In this document: piece by piece, positions 45,570 to 55,150 of the stretch
Numbering within the stretch: position 1 is the first letter of the stretch
Layout: each line of letters starts with the position of its first letter
NCBI RefSeq assembly: GCF_000473065.1
Contig: NZ_AXAZ01000013.1
Location: 62,001-126,000, forward strand
DNA from: Bradyrhizobium sp. WSM1743
GTDB lineage: Bacteria > Pseudomonadota > Alphaproteobacteria > Rhizobiales > Xanthobacteraceae
Direction: 5' to 3'
Length of the DNA stretch: 64,000 nucleotides
Notes under the pieces: generated by a model
What the model saw: only the letters and a program-made list of their open reading frames with translations
Databases searched by the model: none
Told to the model about the DNA's origin: nothing
Translations under genes and position numbers: made by a program

Positions 45570-47758
45570 CACACGATCTCCCGCGAGGCGCTGCGGGCAC
45601 GCAGCGAGTTCAACATGACCAGGATTGACGACCCGCTCATGGCGGCCGCTGCAATCAGGGGCGTCACGACACCGCTGATCGCAACCGGCACGGCAAGAAC
45701 ATTGTAGCCGATCGCAAGCCAGAGGTTCTGCCGCATCAGGTGCAGCGCCTTGCGCGAAGCGTCGATGGCGGCGACGACGGGGACCAGCGGCCGGCCGAGG
45801 AAGACGAGATCGGCGGTGGCCTGGCTGAGATGCGCGGCCGAGATCGGCGACATCGAGACATGGGCTGCCGCGAGCGAAGGCGCATCGTTCATGCCGTCGC
45901 CGACCATCAGCATCTTGGCGCCACGCTGTTTCAATTGCTCGATCCGCGCGATCTTGTCGGCCGGCGTGACGCCGGCGCGCCATTCGGGAATGCCGAGCAC
46001 GTGCGCCGCCGCCTGCACCGCCGGCTCGCGGTCGCCGGAAAGGATCTCGATGCCGATGTTGCGCGCCTTCAGCGCCGTGATCACGGCTTGCGCGTCGGGG
46101 CGCAGGCCCTGGCGGACGGAAAGGATGAACTTTTCGTTGCCCTTGCTGAAGGCCACGATGGAGGCTTCGGGATCGAGCGTGGCGCCGCCGACCAGCGTCT
46201 CGGCGCCACAGAACGACGGACGGCCAAGGCGAAGCTCGACACCGTCGACGGTCGCGCGGACGCCTTGACCGGATTCCTCGACAGCACCGACGATCGGAGA
46301 CTTCGCACCGGCGGCCTGCGCAACTGCGGCTGCGACCGGATGATGGCTCGACAGCGCGAGCCGACCGGCGAGCGCGAAGATATCGGCAGGGATGTCGGCG
46401 GCGTTCATGACTTCGAGATCGGGCAGCGTCAACGTGCCGGTCTTATCGAAGATGACATGGTCGGCTTCGGCCAGCCGCTCGATCGCGTCGCCCGCATTGA
46501 GCAGCACCCCCGCCTTGAACATCGCGCCCGAAGCCACCGTCTGCACCGTCGGGATCGCGAGACCGAGCGCGCAGGGGCAGGTGATGATCAGCACGGCGAC
46601 GCCGGTCACGATCGCATCATGCCAGCTCGCGCCGGCAATAACCCAGCCGAGGATGGTCAGGAGCGCAGTCGCGTGCACCACCGGCGCGTAGAGCCGCGAG
46701 GCGCGGTCGGCGAGGCGCATGTAGCGCGAGCGCGCCTGGAGCGCGTGATCGAGCAGCCGCGTGATCTCGGCGAGCAGCGTCGCCTCCGAGGCCGCCGCGA
46801 CCCGCACCCGCAAGCTGCCGGAGATGTTCATCGATCCCGCATAAACCGGCGTGCCCTGCTCGGCCGTGACATAGAGCGTCTCGCCGGTGATCAGGCTCTG
46901 GTCGATCTCGGAACGCCCTTCGATCACGGTGCCGTCCACCGCGCAGCGCTCGCCGGGCCGCAGCAGCACGATGTCGCCGGGATGGATAGCCGCCACCGGC
47001 ACCTGCGAGATCTCGTCGGGACCTACGAACTTCGCGGCCGTCTCCGCCTTCAGCGCCGCGAGATTGCCGGCGACCGCGCGGGTCCGCCGCCGCATGTTCT
47101 GGTCGAGGAAGCGGCCGACCAGGAGAAAGGTCAGCAGCATGATCGCCGCGTCGAAATAGGCGTGCTCGGCGTGATGGATCGTCTCGACCACGGACATGCC
47201 GAGCGCAAGGATTACGCCGATCGAGATCGGCACGTCCATGTTGGTGGTCTTGGCCGACAGCGCGCGCCAGGCCGAGCGGAAGAAGGGCTGGCCGGCATAG
47301 GCCGCCGCCGGCAGCGCGATCAGCGCCGACAGCCAGTGGAAGAAGTCGCGCTGCTCCGGCAGCATGTCCGAGACGTTGCCGGACCACACCGGGATCGACA
47401 GCATCATCACGTTCATGGTGGCGAATGCCGCAACCCCGAGGCACCGCAGCAGGAAACGCGATTCGGCGACCTCTGCCACCTCCGCGCTCTCGGTCTCGAA
47501 CGGATAGGCCTTGTAGCCGAGCTCCTCGAGGCGATCGATGAAGCGGCCGGGATCGAGCGTGCCCGCCTTCCATTCCAGCGCGACGCGGTGGTCGGTGAGG
47601 TTGACGCGCGCCAGCGTGACATCGGGGATGGCCGAGAGACCACGTTCGATCTTCGCCATGCACCCGGCGCAGTGAACGCCCTCGACCGCGAGGTCAATGT
47701 GCTGGACGCCCTCGCCCGCATCGCGAACATAGTGAGAGAAATCGCGCGTGACCTGCAT
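45569..47758 (-). CDS. fixI: copper-transporting P-type ATPase FixI/CcoI
   Basis: The 729-residue P1B ATPase has an N-terminal metal-binding domain (VEGVHCAGCMAKIERGL), eight membrane helices, the CPC motif in ITCPCALGLAIPT, the phosphorylation site FDKTGTLTLPDL, and MLMVGDGMNDAPSLAAAHVS. CcoI supplies copper to the cbb3 oxidase. It follows fixH by 10 bp. Confidence 0.95.
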   Translation of the reverse strand: MQVTRDFSHYVRDAGEGVQHIDLAVEGVHCAGCMAKIERGLSAIPDVTLARVNLTDHRVALEWKAGTLDPGRFIDRLEELGYKAYPFETESAEVAEVAESRFLLRCLGVAAFATMNVMMLSIPVWSGNVSDMLPEQRDFFHWLSALIALPAAAYAGQPFFRSAWRALSAKTTNMDVPISIGVILALGMSVVETIHHAEHAYFDAAIMLLTFLLVGRFLDQNMRRRTRAVAGNLAALKAETAAKFVGPDEISQVPVAAIHPGDIVLLRPGERCAVDGTVIEGRSEIDQSLITGETLYVTAEQGTPVYAGSMNISGSLRVRVAAASEATLLAEITRLLDHALQARSRYMRLADRASRLYAPVVHATALLTILGWVIAGASWHDAIVTGVAVLIITCPCALGLAIPTVQTVASGAMFKAGVLLNAGDAIERLAEADHVIFDKTGTLTLPDLEVMNAADIPADIFALAGRLALSSHHPVAAAVAQAAGAKSPIVGAVEESGQGVRATVDGVELRLGRPSFCGAETLVGGATLDPEASIVAFSKGNEKFILSVRQGLRPDAQAVITALKARNIGIEILSGDREPAVQAAAHVLGIPEWRAGVTPADKIARIEQLKQRGAKMLMVGDGMNDAPSLAAAHVSMSPISAAHLSQATADLVFLGRPLVPVVAAIDASRKALHLMRQNLWLAIGYNVLAVPVAISGVVTPLIAAAAMSGSSILVMLNSLRARSASREIV

Positions 47759-47768
47759 GCAAAATCCT

Positions 47769-48254
47769 TCAGTTCAGGATCACGCGGTTGCGCGACAGGA
47801 ACACGCGCGTCCCCCGCGCCTCGCCCTCGATCACCAGATTCCATTGGCCCGGCGCGGCGGACGCGGCATTGCCGCGATAGAGCCCGATGCCGGTTTCGGT
47901 GAGCTCGACGGCGAGATCGGCGCGCTTGTCGGTCGGCCGCTCCAGCCGGCCGCCGAACTTCAGCCCGGAGATCGGCTGGCCGCCGGCCTCCCGGGCCTCG
48001 ACCTGGATCGAGGCGCCGCCGTCGTTCCGGCGCTCGATATGGGCGCTGATCTTCCATTTGCGCGCGGCCTGGTCCTGCGCCGCCGAGATCTCGCGGTCAT
48101 AGACGAGGCCCGCGGCATAGGGGCTGTCGACATCGGTGCCGGGCAGCGTCGCGATCGCGAGCTTCATCATGGTCGCGTTGACGCCGATCACGACGCCGAA
48201 GAAGGCGACCAGCATCAGCAAGACCTTGGTTCCGGTCAGCGGTTTGGAGGCCAT
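47769..48254 (-). CDS. fixH: cbb3 oxidase assembly protein FixH/CcoH
   Basis: This 161-residue FixH-family protein has one N-terminal helix (VLLMLVAFFGVVIGVNATMM) and a periplasmic beta-rich domain (SPYAAGLVYDREISAAQDQA). It is needed for assembly of the cbb3 oxidase. It is 17 bp after fixG. Confidence 0.94.
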   Translation of the reverse strand: MASKPLTGTKVLLMLVAFFGVVIGVNATMMKLAIATLPGTDVDSPYAAGLVYDREISAAQDQAARKWKISAHIERRNDGGASIQVEAREAGGQPISGLKFGGRLERPTDKRADLAVELTETGIGLYRGNAASAAPGQWNLVIEGEARGTRVFLSRNRVILN

Positions 48255-48271
48255 GGCAGTCTCCTCACTCC

Positions 48272-49738
48272 TTAAGGCGAGACGAAATTGTCGGTGGCGG
48301 AAGCGACGACGCCGAGCCCGATGTCGGTGACGTGGAAGTGGACCGGAATCGACTTCTCCGGATTGTTCTCGGCCGGCGCGGTGACGAGAAGCCGGAGCTC
48401 GCTCGTCGAGTCGCGCGGGATCACGATCATCGGCCGATCCGGCGTCACCGAATCGACGCCGATGACGTGAATGGTCAAATTGACCGGCCCGTCGGCGTCG
48501 ATCGCGACGACGCGGTCATAGCCGCTCTTGTTGAGCAGCCGGACCGTGTAGGCGTTGCGGATCGAGCCATCGCTGAGCTTAACCGCGACCGGGTTGCGGT
48601 CATGCAGCACGTTGACGTCGAGCAGACTGCGCGTCGCCAGCGTATAGATCATGAAGCCGCCGACCGCCGCGATGATGGCGCTATAGACGACGGTGCGGGC
48701 GCGGACGATCCGGTAGACCGGCGCCTTGCCTTCCTGGCGGCGATGGATGTTGATGTCGTTGTCATAGCCGATCAGCCGCTTCGGCCGACCGATCTTGGTC
48801 ATCACGTTGTCGCAGGCATCGATGCAGAGCCCGCACTGGATGCACTCCATCTGCGGTCCGTTGCGGATGTCGATGCCGGTCGGGCACACCGCGACGCACT
48901 GGTAGCAATCGACGCAATCGCCGACCTCCTGGCCGAGCGCGCGCAGCTCGGCGGCCTTCTTCACCGACGTGCGCTTCTCGCCACGATCATAGCGGTAGGT
49001 GACGTTGAGCGCCCATTCGTCGGTGAGCGCGGCCTGGATGCGGGGCCACGGGCACATATAGGTACACACCTGCTCACGCATGTAGCCGGCGAGCAGATAG
49101 GTCGTTGCGGTGAGAATGCCGATCCAGACATAGGCGATCATCGGCGCCTGGAAGGTGGCGAGCTCCTTCACCAGGGTCGGCGCGTCGTTGAAGTAGAGCA
49201 CCCAGGCGCCGCCGGTCCACCAGGCGATCATGAGCCAGATCGAATGTTTGAGCACGATCTCGGAGATGCGCTCGAGCTTCATCGGGTCGGACGATTTGTC
49301 CTTCTTCATCCGCTCGCGCCGGTCGCCCTCGATCAAGCGCTCGACGGCATAGAACAGGTCGGTCCAGACCGTCTGCGGACAGAGATAGCCACACCAGATG
49401 CGGCCGCCGATGGAGTTCATCAGGAACAGCACCACCGCCGCGACGATCAGCAGGCCGGTGAAGTAGTAGACCTCCTGCGGCCACAGCTCGATGAAGAAGA
49501 AGTAGAAGCGGCTGTTGGGAATATCGATCAGCACCGCCTGGCTGGGCGCGCCGAGGCCGCGATTCCAGCGCACGAAGGGCAGGAAATAGTAGACGCCGAG
49601 GCAGAACGCCATCAGGGCCCATTTGATCCGGCGGAACGTGCCGGAGACGCTCTGGGGGTAGACCTTCTTGCGGGCCGCGTAGAGCGGCCCGACGTCGTCG
49701 GCCGGCTTGAGATGGTTCGGGTTGACGGTCTTGTTCAT
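48272..49738 (-). CDS. fixG: cbb3 oxidase accessory ferredoxin protein FixG/CcoG
   Basis: The protein has 488 residues from the ATG at 49738 (MNKTVNPNHLKP). It has several membrane helices, ferredoxin motifs CVDCYQCVAVCPTGID and CIQCGLCIDACD, and a C-terminal Ig-like domain. CcoG reduces Cu(II) for oxidase assembly. It heads fixGHIS; a FixK2 box lies 55 bp upstream of the start. Confidence 0.95.
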   Translation of the reverse strand: MNKTVNPNHLKPADDVGPLYAARKKVYPQSVSGTFRRIKWALMAFCLGVYYFLPFVRWNRGLGAPSQAVLIDIPNSRFYFFFIELWPQEVYYFTGLLIVAAVVLFLMNSIGGRIWCGYLCPQTVWTDLFYAVERLIEGDRRERMKKDKSSDPMKLERISEIVLKHSIWLMIAWWTGGAWVLYFNDAPTLVKELATFQAPMIAYVWIGILTATTYLLAGYMREQVCTYMCPWPRIQAALTDEWALNVTYRYDRGEKRTSVKKAAELRALGQEVGDCVDCYQCVAVCPTGIDIRNGPQMECIQCGLCIDACDNVMTKIGRPKRLIGYDNDINIHRRQEGKAPVYRIVRARTVVYSAIIAAVGGFMIYTLATRSLLDVNVLHDRNPVAVKLSDGSIRNAYTVRLLNKSGYDRVVAIDADGPVNLTIHVIGVDSVTPDRPMIVIPRDSTSELRLLVTAPAENNPEKSIPVHFHVTDIGLGVVASATDNFVSP

Positions 49739-49793
49739 CGCGGGATCTTTTCGAGAGGTGCGATTGAACCTAGACCCGGCGCCGGCAAGTCCC

Positions 49794-49807
49794 TTGATCC
49801 AACGCAA
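49794..49807 (-). promoter_or_regulatory. FixK2 box, fixGHIS
   Basis: On the minus strand the site is TTGCGTTGGATCAA, fitting TTG(A/C)-N6-(T/G)CAA. The gap to the fixG start is 55 bp, nearly the same as at fixN. This suggests a class II promoter with the box near -41. Confidence 0.75.
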
Positions 49808-49858
49808 ACGGGGGCGCTTTTCTTCGCCCCCGCCATAAGTCGTCGGTCGTGGATCGGC

Positions 49859-50731
49859 CTATTTGCCGCCGCCGAGCGAGTGGACATAGACCGCCATCGC
49901 CTTGATGGTGGCGGGATCGAGCCGGCCTTCCCAAGCCGGCATCACGCCGGCGCGGCCATGGCTGATGGTCTCGATCAGCGTCGCTTCATCCGAGCCGTAG
50001 AGCCAGATCTTGTCGGTCAGATCAGGTGCGCCCAGCTCTTGGTTGCCCTTGCCGGCGTCGCCATGGCAGGCAGCGCAATTCTCCGCAAAGATCTTCTGGC
50101 CCTTGGCGGCATCGTAGCCGTTGCGGGTCGAGAGACCCGACAGCGAACGCACGTAATTGGCGACCGTGATGATCTCATCGCCCTTCAGCACGCCGTCCTT
50201 GCCGAAGGCGAGCATCTGGCCCTCATGCGTCTTGGCATGGCCGGACCGCGCGCCGAACTGGATGGTCTGCATGATCTGGTCGAGCGTGCCGCCCCACAGC
50301 CAGTCGTCGTCGTTCAGGTTCGGATAGCCCTTGGCACCGGCGGCGCCGGAGCCGTGGCACGGCGCGCAATTGTCGCCGAACACGGTCCTGCCCTTGGCGC
50401 GGGCGAGCGCCAGCAGAGCGGGATCCTTCTCGATGTCGGCGAGCGAGGCCGCGCCCAGCGCCGTCATCCTGTCACCGCGGATCTTCTCGAGATTGGCGAG
50501 CTCGACCGCGACGTCGGCGCGTGAGGAGTAGCCGAACATGCCCGTGGTGTTGCTGGAGATCAGCGGCCAGGCCGGATAGACGATCCAGTAGCCGATCGCC
50601 CAGACGATGGTGAGGTAGAAGCAGATCACCCACCAGCGCGGCAGCGGCGTGTTGAGCTCCTTGATCCCGTCCCACTCGTGTCCGGTCGTGGACTTGCCGG
50701 AAACGGAATCGAATTCGCTATGATCGGTCAT
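49859..50731 (-). CDS. fixP: cbb3 oxidase dihaem cytochrome c subunit FixP/CcoP
   Basis: The 290-residue protein has one N-terminal helix (WWVICFYLTIVWAIGYWIVY) and two CxxCH haem sites (CAPCHGSG and CAACHGDA), each with a downstream methionine ligand region. It relays electrons from cytochrome c to FixO/FixN. It ends fixNOQP, 6 bp after fixQ. Confidence 0.96.
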   Translation of the reverse strand: MTDHSEFDSVSGKSTTGHEWDGIKELNTPLPRWWVICFYLTIVWAIGYWIVYPAWPLISSNTTGMFGYSSRADVAVELANLEKIRGDRMTALGAASLADIEKDPALLALARAKGRTVFGDNCAPCHGSGAAGAKGYPNLNDDDWLWGGTLDQIMQTIQFGARSGHAKTHEGQMLAFGKDGVLKGDEIITVANYVRSLSGLSTRNGYDAAKGQKIFAENCAACHGDAGKGNQELGAPDLTDKIWLYGSDEATLIETISHGRAGVMPAWEGRLDPATIKAMAVYVHSLGGGK

Positions 50732-50737
50732 GGTCTC

Positions 50738-50902
50738 TCACTCTTCCCGCAACGGCAGGTGTGCTGCCTTGTCGAACGCAGCCTTGTTACGGGGCCAAAA
50801 AGCGTAGGCGATGATCGCGAGAAAGATCGCGACGAACACCGGCGTCCAGATCGTGGTCACGAGACCGGACGCGAGATTGTCGAGTGTCAGGATGGCTTTC
50901 AT
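50738..50902 (-). CDS. fixQ: cbb3 oxidase small subunit FixQ/CcoQ
   Basis: This is a 54-residue protein beginning MKAILTLDNLASGLVTTIWT. One membrane helix (PVFVAIFLAIIAYAFW) and the tail PRNKAAFDKAAHLPLREE follow. It is the usual small stabilising subunit in its normal place between fixO and fixP. Confidence 0.94.
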   Translation of the reverse strand: MKAILTLDNLASGLVTTIWTPVFVAIFLAIIAYAFWPRNKAAFDKAAHLPLREE

Positions 50903-50915
50903 CGTTGATGCCTTC

Positions 50916-51650
50916 TCAGCGAAGATTGGCTTTCTCGTTGTAGATCTTGAAATCGACCAGGGTGCCGAGCATCTGCAGGTACGCGATCAGCGCGTCCATC
51001 TCCGTCGGCGTTCCGGTCTTGCCGTCGAAATTGCGCACGACGGCCTTGGCATAGCGCTTGGTGAAGGCGTCGATGCCGGCATTGTCCGGATCGGCCTGGG
51101 CCTTCAAATCGGCGCCTGCGCTGGCGATCTGCTCGTGGGTGTAGGGCACGCCGACGGTCCGGAGCGTGCGCATGTGGTCGGCAATGGCGTCCGGATCGAC
51201 CTCGTTCGCGCTAAGGAACGGATAGCCCGGCATCACCGATTGCGGCACGATCGCGCGCGGGTTGGTCAGATGGGTGACATGCCAGTCGTCGGAATATTTG
51301 GCGCCGACGCGGGCGAGATCCGGACCGGTGCGCTTGGAGCCCCACTGGAACGGATGGTCGAACATGCTCTCGGCGGCGAGCGAGAAGTGGCCGTAGCGCT
51401 CGACCTCGTCGCGCAAGGGCCGGACCATCTGCGAGTGGCAGAGATAGCAGCCCTCGCGAACGTAGACGTTGCGCCCCGCCAGCTCCAGCGGCGTGTAGGG
51501 TCTGACCCCGTCGACCTTCTCGATCGTGCTCTTGAGGTAGAACAGCGGGGTGATCTCGACGAGACCGCCGATCGCGATCACCAGCAGGATGCCGACGACG
51601 AGAATGATCGAATTCTTTTCGAAGACTTGGTGGCGTGTCCAGAACGACAT
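50916..51650 (-). CDS. fixO: cbb3 oxidase monohaem cytochrome c subunit FixO/CcoO
   Basis: The protein has 244 residues from the ATG at 51650 ([14 protein letters not shown]), with AGGAG upstream. An in-frame ATG at 51665 would overlap fixN. It has one membrane helix, then the haem site [20 protein letters not shown]. It transfers electrons to FixN. Confidence 0.95.
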   Translation of the reverse strand: MSFWTRHQVFEKNSIILVVGILLVIAIGGLVEITPLFYLKSTIEKVDGVRPYTPLELAGRNVYVREGCYLCHSQMVRPLRDEVERYGHFSLAAESMFDHPFQWGSKRTGPDLARVGAKYSDDWHVTHLTNPRAIVPQSVMPGYPFLSANEVDPDAIADHMRTLRTVGVPYTHEQIASAGADLKAQADPDNAGIDAFTKRYAKAVVRNFDGKTGTPTEMDALIAYLQMLGTLVDFKIYNEKANLR

Positions 51651-51661
51651 GGTGGAGCTCC

Positions 51662-53311
51662 TCATTCCGCCGGCTGAAGAGCGACGGGCATCTGGACCTC
51701 CTGTTCGCCGACGCGAACCGTCATCCAGAGATTATAGGCCATGATCAGCGCGCCGATCAGGAACAAGCCGCCGCCGGCTGCGCGGATGATGTAGAAGGGA
51801 TGCATCGCCTCGACGGTCTCGATGAAGGAATATTCGAGGAAGCCGAGCGAGGTGTAGGCGCGCCACATCAGGCCCTGGAGAATGCCGGACACCCACATCG
51901 CCGAAATGTAGAGAACGATGCCGAGGGTCGCGATCCAGAAGTGCCAGTTGACGAGCTTCAGGCTGTAAAGGCCCTTGCGATTCCAGGCCCACGGCACCAG
52001 ACAGTACAGTGCGCCGAAGGAGACGAAGCCGACCCAGCCGAGCGCGCCGGAGTGGACGTGGCCGATGGTCCAGTCGGTGTAGTGGCTGAGCGAGTTGACC
52101 ACCTTGATCGACATCATCGGGCCTTCGAAGGTCGACATGCCGTAGAAGGCGACGGAGACCACGAGCATGCGCAGCACGGGATCGGTGCGCAGCTTGTCCC
52201 AGGCGCCCGACAGCGTCATCAGACCGTTGATCATGCCGCCCCAGGAGGGCATCCACAGCATGATCGAGAAGGTCATGCCCAGCGTCTGCGTCCAGTCCGG
52301 CAGCGCCGTGTAGTGCAGGTGGTGCGGGCCGGCCCAGATGTAGAGGAAGATCAGCGCCCAGAAGTGGATGATCGACAGCCGGTAGGAATAGACCGGCCGC
52401 TCGGCGCGCTTGGGGATGAAGTAGTACATGATGGCGAGGAAGCCGGCGGTCAGGAAGAAGCCGACCGCGTTATGGCCGTACCACCACTGGAACATGGCGT
52501 CCTGGATGCCGCCCCAGGCGATGTAGGACTTCGAGCCGAACACCGAGACCGGGAGCGCCGGATTGTTGCCGAGATGCAGGACCGCGATCGTCACGATGAA
52601 GGCGAGATAGAACCAGTTCGCGACGAAGATGTGCGGCTCCTTGCGCTTGAAGATGGTGGCAAGGAAGACGAGCAGATAGACCACCCAGACGATGGTCAGC
52701 CACAAATCGGCGTACCATTCCGGCTCGGCATATTCCTTCGACTGGGTGACGCCGAGCAGATAGCCGGTGCCGGCGATCAGAATGAAGAAGTTGTAGCCCA
52801 CCACGACGAACCACGGCGCGAGGTCGCCGGCAAGGCGCGCGCGGCAGGACTTCTGCACCACGTAGAAGGAGGTCGCGATCAACACGTTGCCGCCGAAGGC
52901 GAAGATCACGGCGGAGGTGTGCAGCGGCCGCAGGCGGCCGAAGCTGATCCAGGGCAGATCGAAGTTCAGCGCGGGCCAGGCCAGCTGCGAGGCGATGATG
53001 AGGCCGACGAGGAATCCGGCAATGCCCCAGAACATCGCCATGAACGCCGAGAACTTGATCGGCCCCATGTTGTAATTCGGGCGGCCGTTGATTTCCTGGG
53101 GTGGCAACGCCGCTGGCCGCTCGAAGTAGCGGTTGACGATGAAGAACACCGCAGCCAGGCTCGCGGCCGCGCTGAGGGCAGCGTGGAAGGCGAAGGGCGC
53201 ATCGAGCGCCTTGGCCGAGGCGATCACGCAGAGAAAAGCGGTGACTGCGAACACGACAGCCAGGCCGCTTTCACCGATGGTCATGGATTTGGAGATGGAG
53301 GGCTGGCTCAT
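51662..53311 (-). CDS. fixN: cbb3 oxidase catalytic subunit FixN/CcoN
   Basis: This 549-residue haem-copper oxidase subunit has about 12-14 helices. Conserved regions include [20 protein letters not shown] with a copper-ligand histidine, and [13 protein letters not shown] and HWFWIATLG-like segments with further metal ligands. It reduces O2 at very low oxygen. It heads fixNOQP and has a perfect FixK2 box 56 bp upstream. Confidence 0.97.
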   Translation of the reverse strand: MSQPSISKSMTIGESGLAVVFAVTAFLCVIASAKALDAPFAFHAALSAAASLAAVFFIVNRYFERPAALPPQEINGRPNYNMGPIKFSAFMAMFWGIAGFLVGLIIASQLAWPALNFDLPWISFGRLRPLHTSAVIFAFGGNVLIATSFYVVQKSCRARLAGDLAPWFVVVGYNFFILIAGTGYLLGVTQSKEYAEPEWYADLWLTIVWVVYLLVFLATIFKRKEPHIFVANWFYLAFIVTIAVLHLGNNPALPVSVFGSKSYIAWGGIQDAMFQWWYGHNAVGFFLTAGFLAIMYYFIPKRAERPVYSYRLSIIHFWALIFLYIWAGPHHLHYTALPDWTQTLGMTFSIMLWMPSWGGMINGLMTLSGAWDKLRTDPVLRMLVVSVAFYGMSTFEGPMMSIKVVNSLSHYTDWTIGHVHSGALGWVGFVSFGALYCLVPWAWNRKGLYSLKLVNWHFWIATLGIVLYISAMWVSGILQGLMWRAYTSLGFLEYSFIETVEAMHPFYIIRAAGGGLFLIGALIMAYNLWMTVRVGEQEVQMPVALQPAE

Positions 53312-53367
53312 GCGGATTCTCTCTGAAAGAACACGCTGCCAGAAACCACATTCACCCTCGCGGGGAA

Positions 53368-53381
53368 TTGATTGAAATCAA
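53368..53381 (-). promoter_or_regulatory. FixK2 box, fixNOQP
   Basis: TTGATTGAAATCAA matches the FixK/FNR consensus TTGAT-N4-ATCAA perfectly. The gap to the fixN start codon is 56 bp. Confidence 0.9.
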
Positions 53382-53430
53382 GATGGATGGATTTCTGTTA
53401 ACGTGAGCCGACACGCCGCCAGTTGAAGTG

Positions 53431-53610
53431 CCCTCTCCCCTTGTGGGAGAGGGCAGTGAGAAAGGTGCGGCAAACTCGTTTGGGTGAGGGGTCAGCTCCG
53501 CAGTGACAACTGTTTCCTCATCCGGCGCCATAGCCGAAGCTCTGCTTCGGCGTTTCTAAGAACGGCGGCCGAAGGCCGCCTATGCCACCTTCTCCCACAA
53601 GAGGAGAAGG
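53431..53610. repeat. palindromic repeat, copy 3
   Basis: This opens with the same 23-bp hairpin as copy 2 (53431-53453) and closes with a near-identical one (53588-53610, one base changed). The interior carries CGAAGCTCTGCTTCG and GGCGGCCGAAGGCCGCC hairpins. It lies after the CBS-protein gene and upstream of the fixN FixK2 box. Confidence 0.8.
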
Positions 53611-53639
53611 GAGGAAAAGAAGCCTCTCCGTAAACCTCT

Positions 53640-54065
53640 TCACTCCCGCGCCGTCGCCTTGAGCGCCGCGATGACGTCCTCGCGGGCAATGATGCCGGCC
53701 AGCTTCTGTGCACCGTCGAGCACAATGATGCTCCTGATACGGTGCTCGACCATGATCTGGAGCACACGCGTGAGCCGCGTGTCCGGGCTGACATAGATGA
53801 ACTCGGGCGTCATGACGTCGCCGATCTTGCGGCTCATCAGGTCATCGTAGCGCGGCAACATCTGGTTTGGGGTGAAGGCGAAGCACTTCAGAATGTCGAA
53901 TTTGGTGACGATGCCGACCACTTGCCCGTCGTCCTCGACCGGATAGCTGTTGAAATCGTCGGTCTCGAACATCTCGCTGAGCTGGAACAAGTCGAGGTCG
54001 CGCTGCACCGTCTTGACGTTGCGCGTCATGAAGCCACCGGCAGTCTGTTCAAGAAATCTATACAT
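53640..54065 (-). CDS. CBS-domain pair protein
   Basis: The 141-residue protein consists of two CBS domains: FMTRNVKTVQRDLDLFQLSE with VEDDGQVVGIVTKFDILK, and DVMTPEFIYVSPDTRLTRVL with VLDGAQKLAGIIAREDVI. CBS pairs bind adenine nucleotides and regulate partners. It lies 38 bp after the universal stress gene and probably shares its FixK2-type control. Confidence 0.92.
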   Translation of the reverse strand: MYRFLEQTAGGFMTRNVKTVQRDLDLFQLSEMFETDDFNSYPVEDDGQVVGIVTKFDILKCFAFTPNQMLPRYDDLMSRKIGDVMTPEFIYVSPDTRLTRVLQIMVEHRIRSIIVLDGAQKLAGIIAREDVIAALKATARE

Positions 54066-54103
54066 GGCGCGTGCTCCTCGATTCCATATTGACGGGCCGG
54101 CGC

Positions 54104-54937
54104 TCAGTGCGACAGCAGCACGCTGCGCGCGCTTTGCGTGACCAGATACTGGGTGACGCCTCCCAGGATCAGTTCGCGAAATCTCGAATGACCATAAGCA
54201 CCCGCGACGATCAGGCCGGCGCCGACGTCGCCGGCGACTTTCTCCAATCGCGCCGCGGGGGTTTCGTCTGCTGCAGCGTCCGAGACGTGTGCGGTCGCGG
54301 TGACGCTGTGACGGCCGAGCCAGGCGGCAACGTCGGTGACGCCGGCCACCACGGCCGAGCGGTCGTCGTCCTGCTCTGGAATTTCAACGATCGTGACGTC
54401 CCTCGCCTTGCGCAGCATCGGCAGCGCGTCGGCCACCGCCCGCCGCGCCTCCGGCGTGTCCTTCCACGCCACCAGCACGCTGCGCAGATCGAGCCCGCTG
54501 GCGCGATCGGGGACCACGAGAAGCGGGCGGCCGGCCTGCAGCACCAGATTCTTGGGGCTCGCGAGCGAGAAAGCGTCGGAGACGGCCGGGCTCTTCCCGC
54601 CGCTGACGACGATGTCGGCGCAACGCGCCTGCGCCAGGACAAATCGTGCCGGAAAATCCAAGGCGCTGCGCCACTCCACATGCCTGCCGCGATTTTTGGT
54701 GGCCGCGCGGAATTGTGCTTCCAGGCCGGCCAGCTGCCGCTTGACCGAAGCTTCGCCCGCATCGATCAGCGCTTGCGCCTCGGTGCCGTCGGTGAAGTAG
54801 AGCGGCGGCAGGAACTGCGCCGCGGCGACCCCGACGATGGCAGCTTCGAATCGTTCGGCGAGTTCCCCCGCGACCTGAAGACGCGCCTCGTTGGGGTGAT
54901 CGAGCGCCAAGCTGACCATGACGGTCGCGTATCTCAT
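54104..54937 (-). CDS. universal stress protein (tandem UspA)
   Basis: This 277-residue protein has two UspA-like halves. The second carries an ATP-binding pattern (VVAGVTDVAAWLG, DVGAGLIVAGAYGHSRFREL, GGVTQYLVTQSARSVLLSH). Such proteins are often induced by low oxygen. The start codon is 57 bp from an imperfect FixK2 box. It leads a two-gene unit with the CBS protein. Confidence 0.92.
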   Translation of the reverse strand: MRYATVMVSLALDHPNEARLQVAGELAERFEAAIVGVAAAQFLPPLYFTDGTEAQALIDAGEASVKRQLAGLEAQFRAATKNRGRHVEWRSALDFPARFVLAQARCADIVVSGGKSPAVSDAFSLASPKNLVLQAGRPLLVVPDRASGLDLRSVLVAWKDTPEARRAVADALPMLRKARDVTIVEIPEQDDDRSAVVAGVTDVAAWLGRHSVTATAHVSDAAADETPAARLEKVAGDVGAGLIVAGAYGHSRFRELILGGVTQYLVTQSARSVLLSH

Positions 54938-54994
54938 AGGGTATCTCCAGCATCACAATTTTCTTGAATCCTAAACCTGCTGCCGCGCGGCAGG

Positions 54995-55008
54995 CTGAGA
55001 TAGATCAA
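54995..55008 (-). promoter_or_regulatory. imperfect FixK2 box, usp-CBS unit
   Basis: On the minus strand the site is TTGATCTATCTCAG: a good left half and TCAG instead of TCAA. The 57-bp gap to the usp start equals that of the perfect boxes here. Confidence 0.55.
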
Positions 55009-55150
55009 AGCAAGCGCTTCCGGCTCCCTCGCCGCTCAATGGAAATCCGCCAGTGAATTCAACGTCCGCGCTTGCCTCCGAGTGCGCCCTGGGCGAAATT
55101 GCGGGAGCGGCAAAGGCATCCTGCCCGCCCGCCGAGAACAGGAGCAGAGC

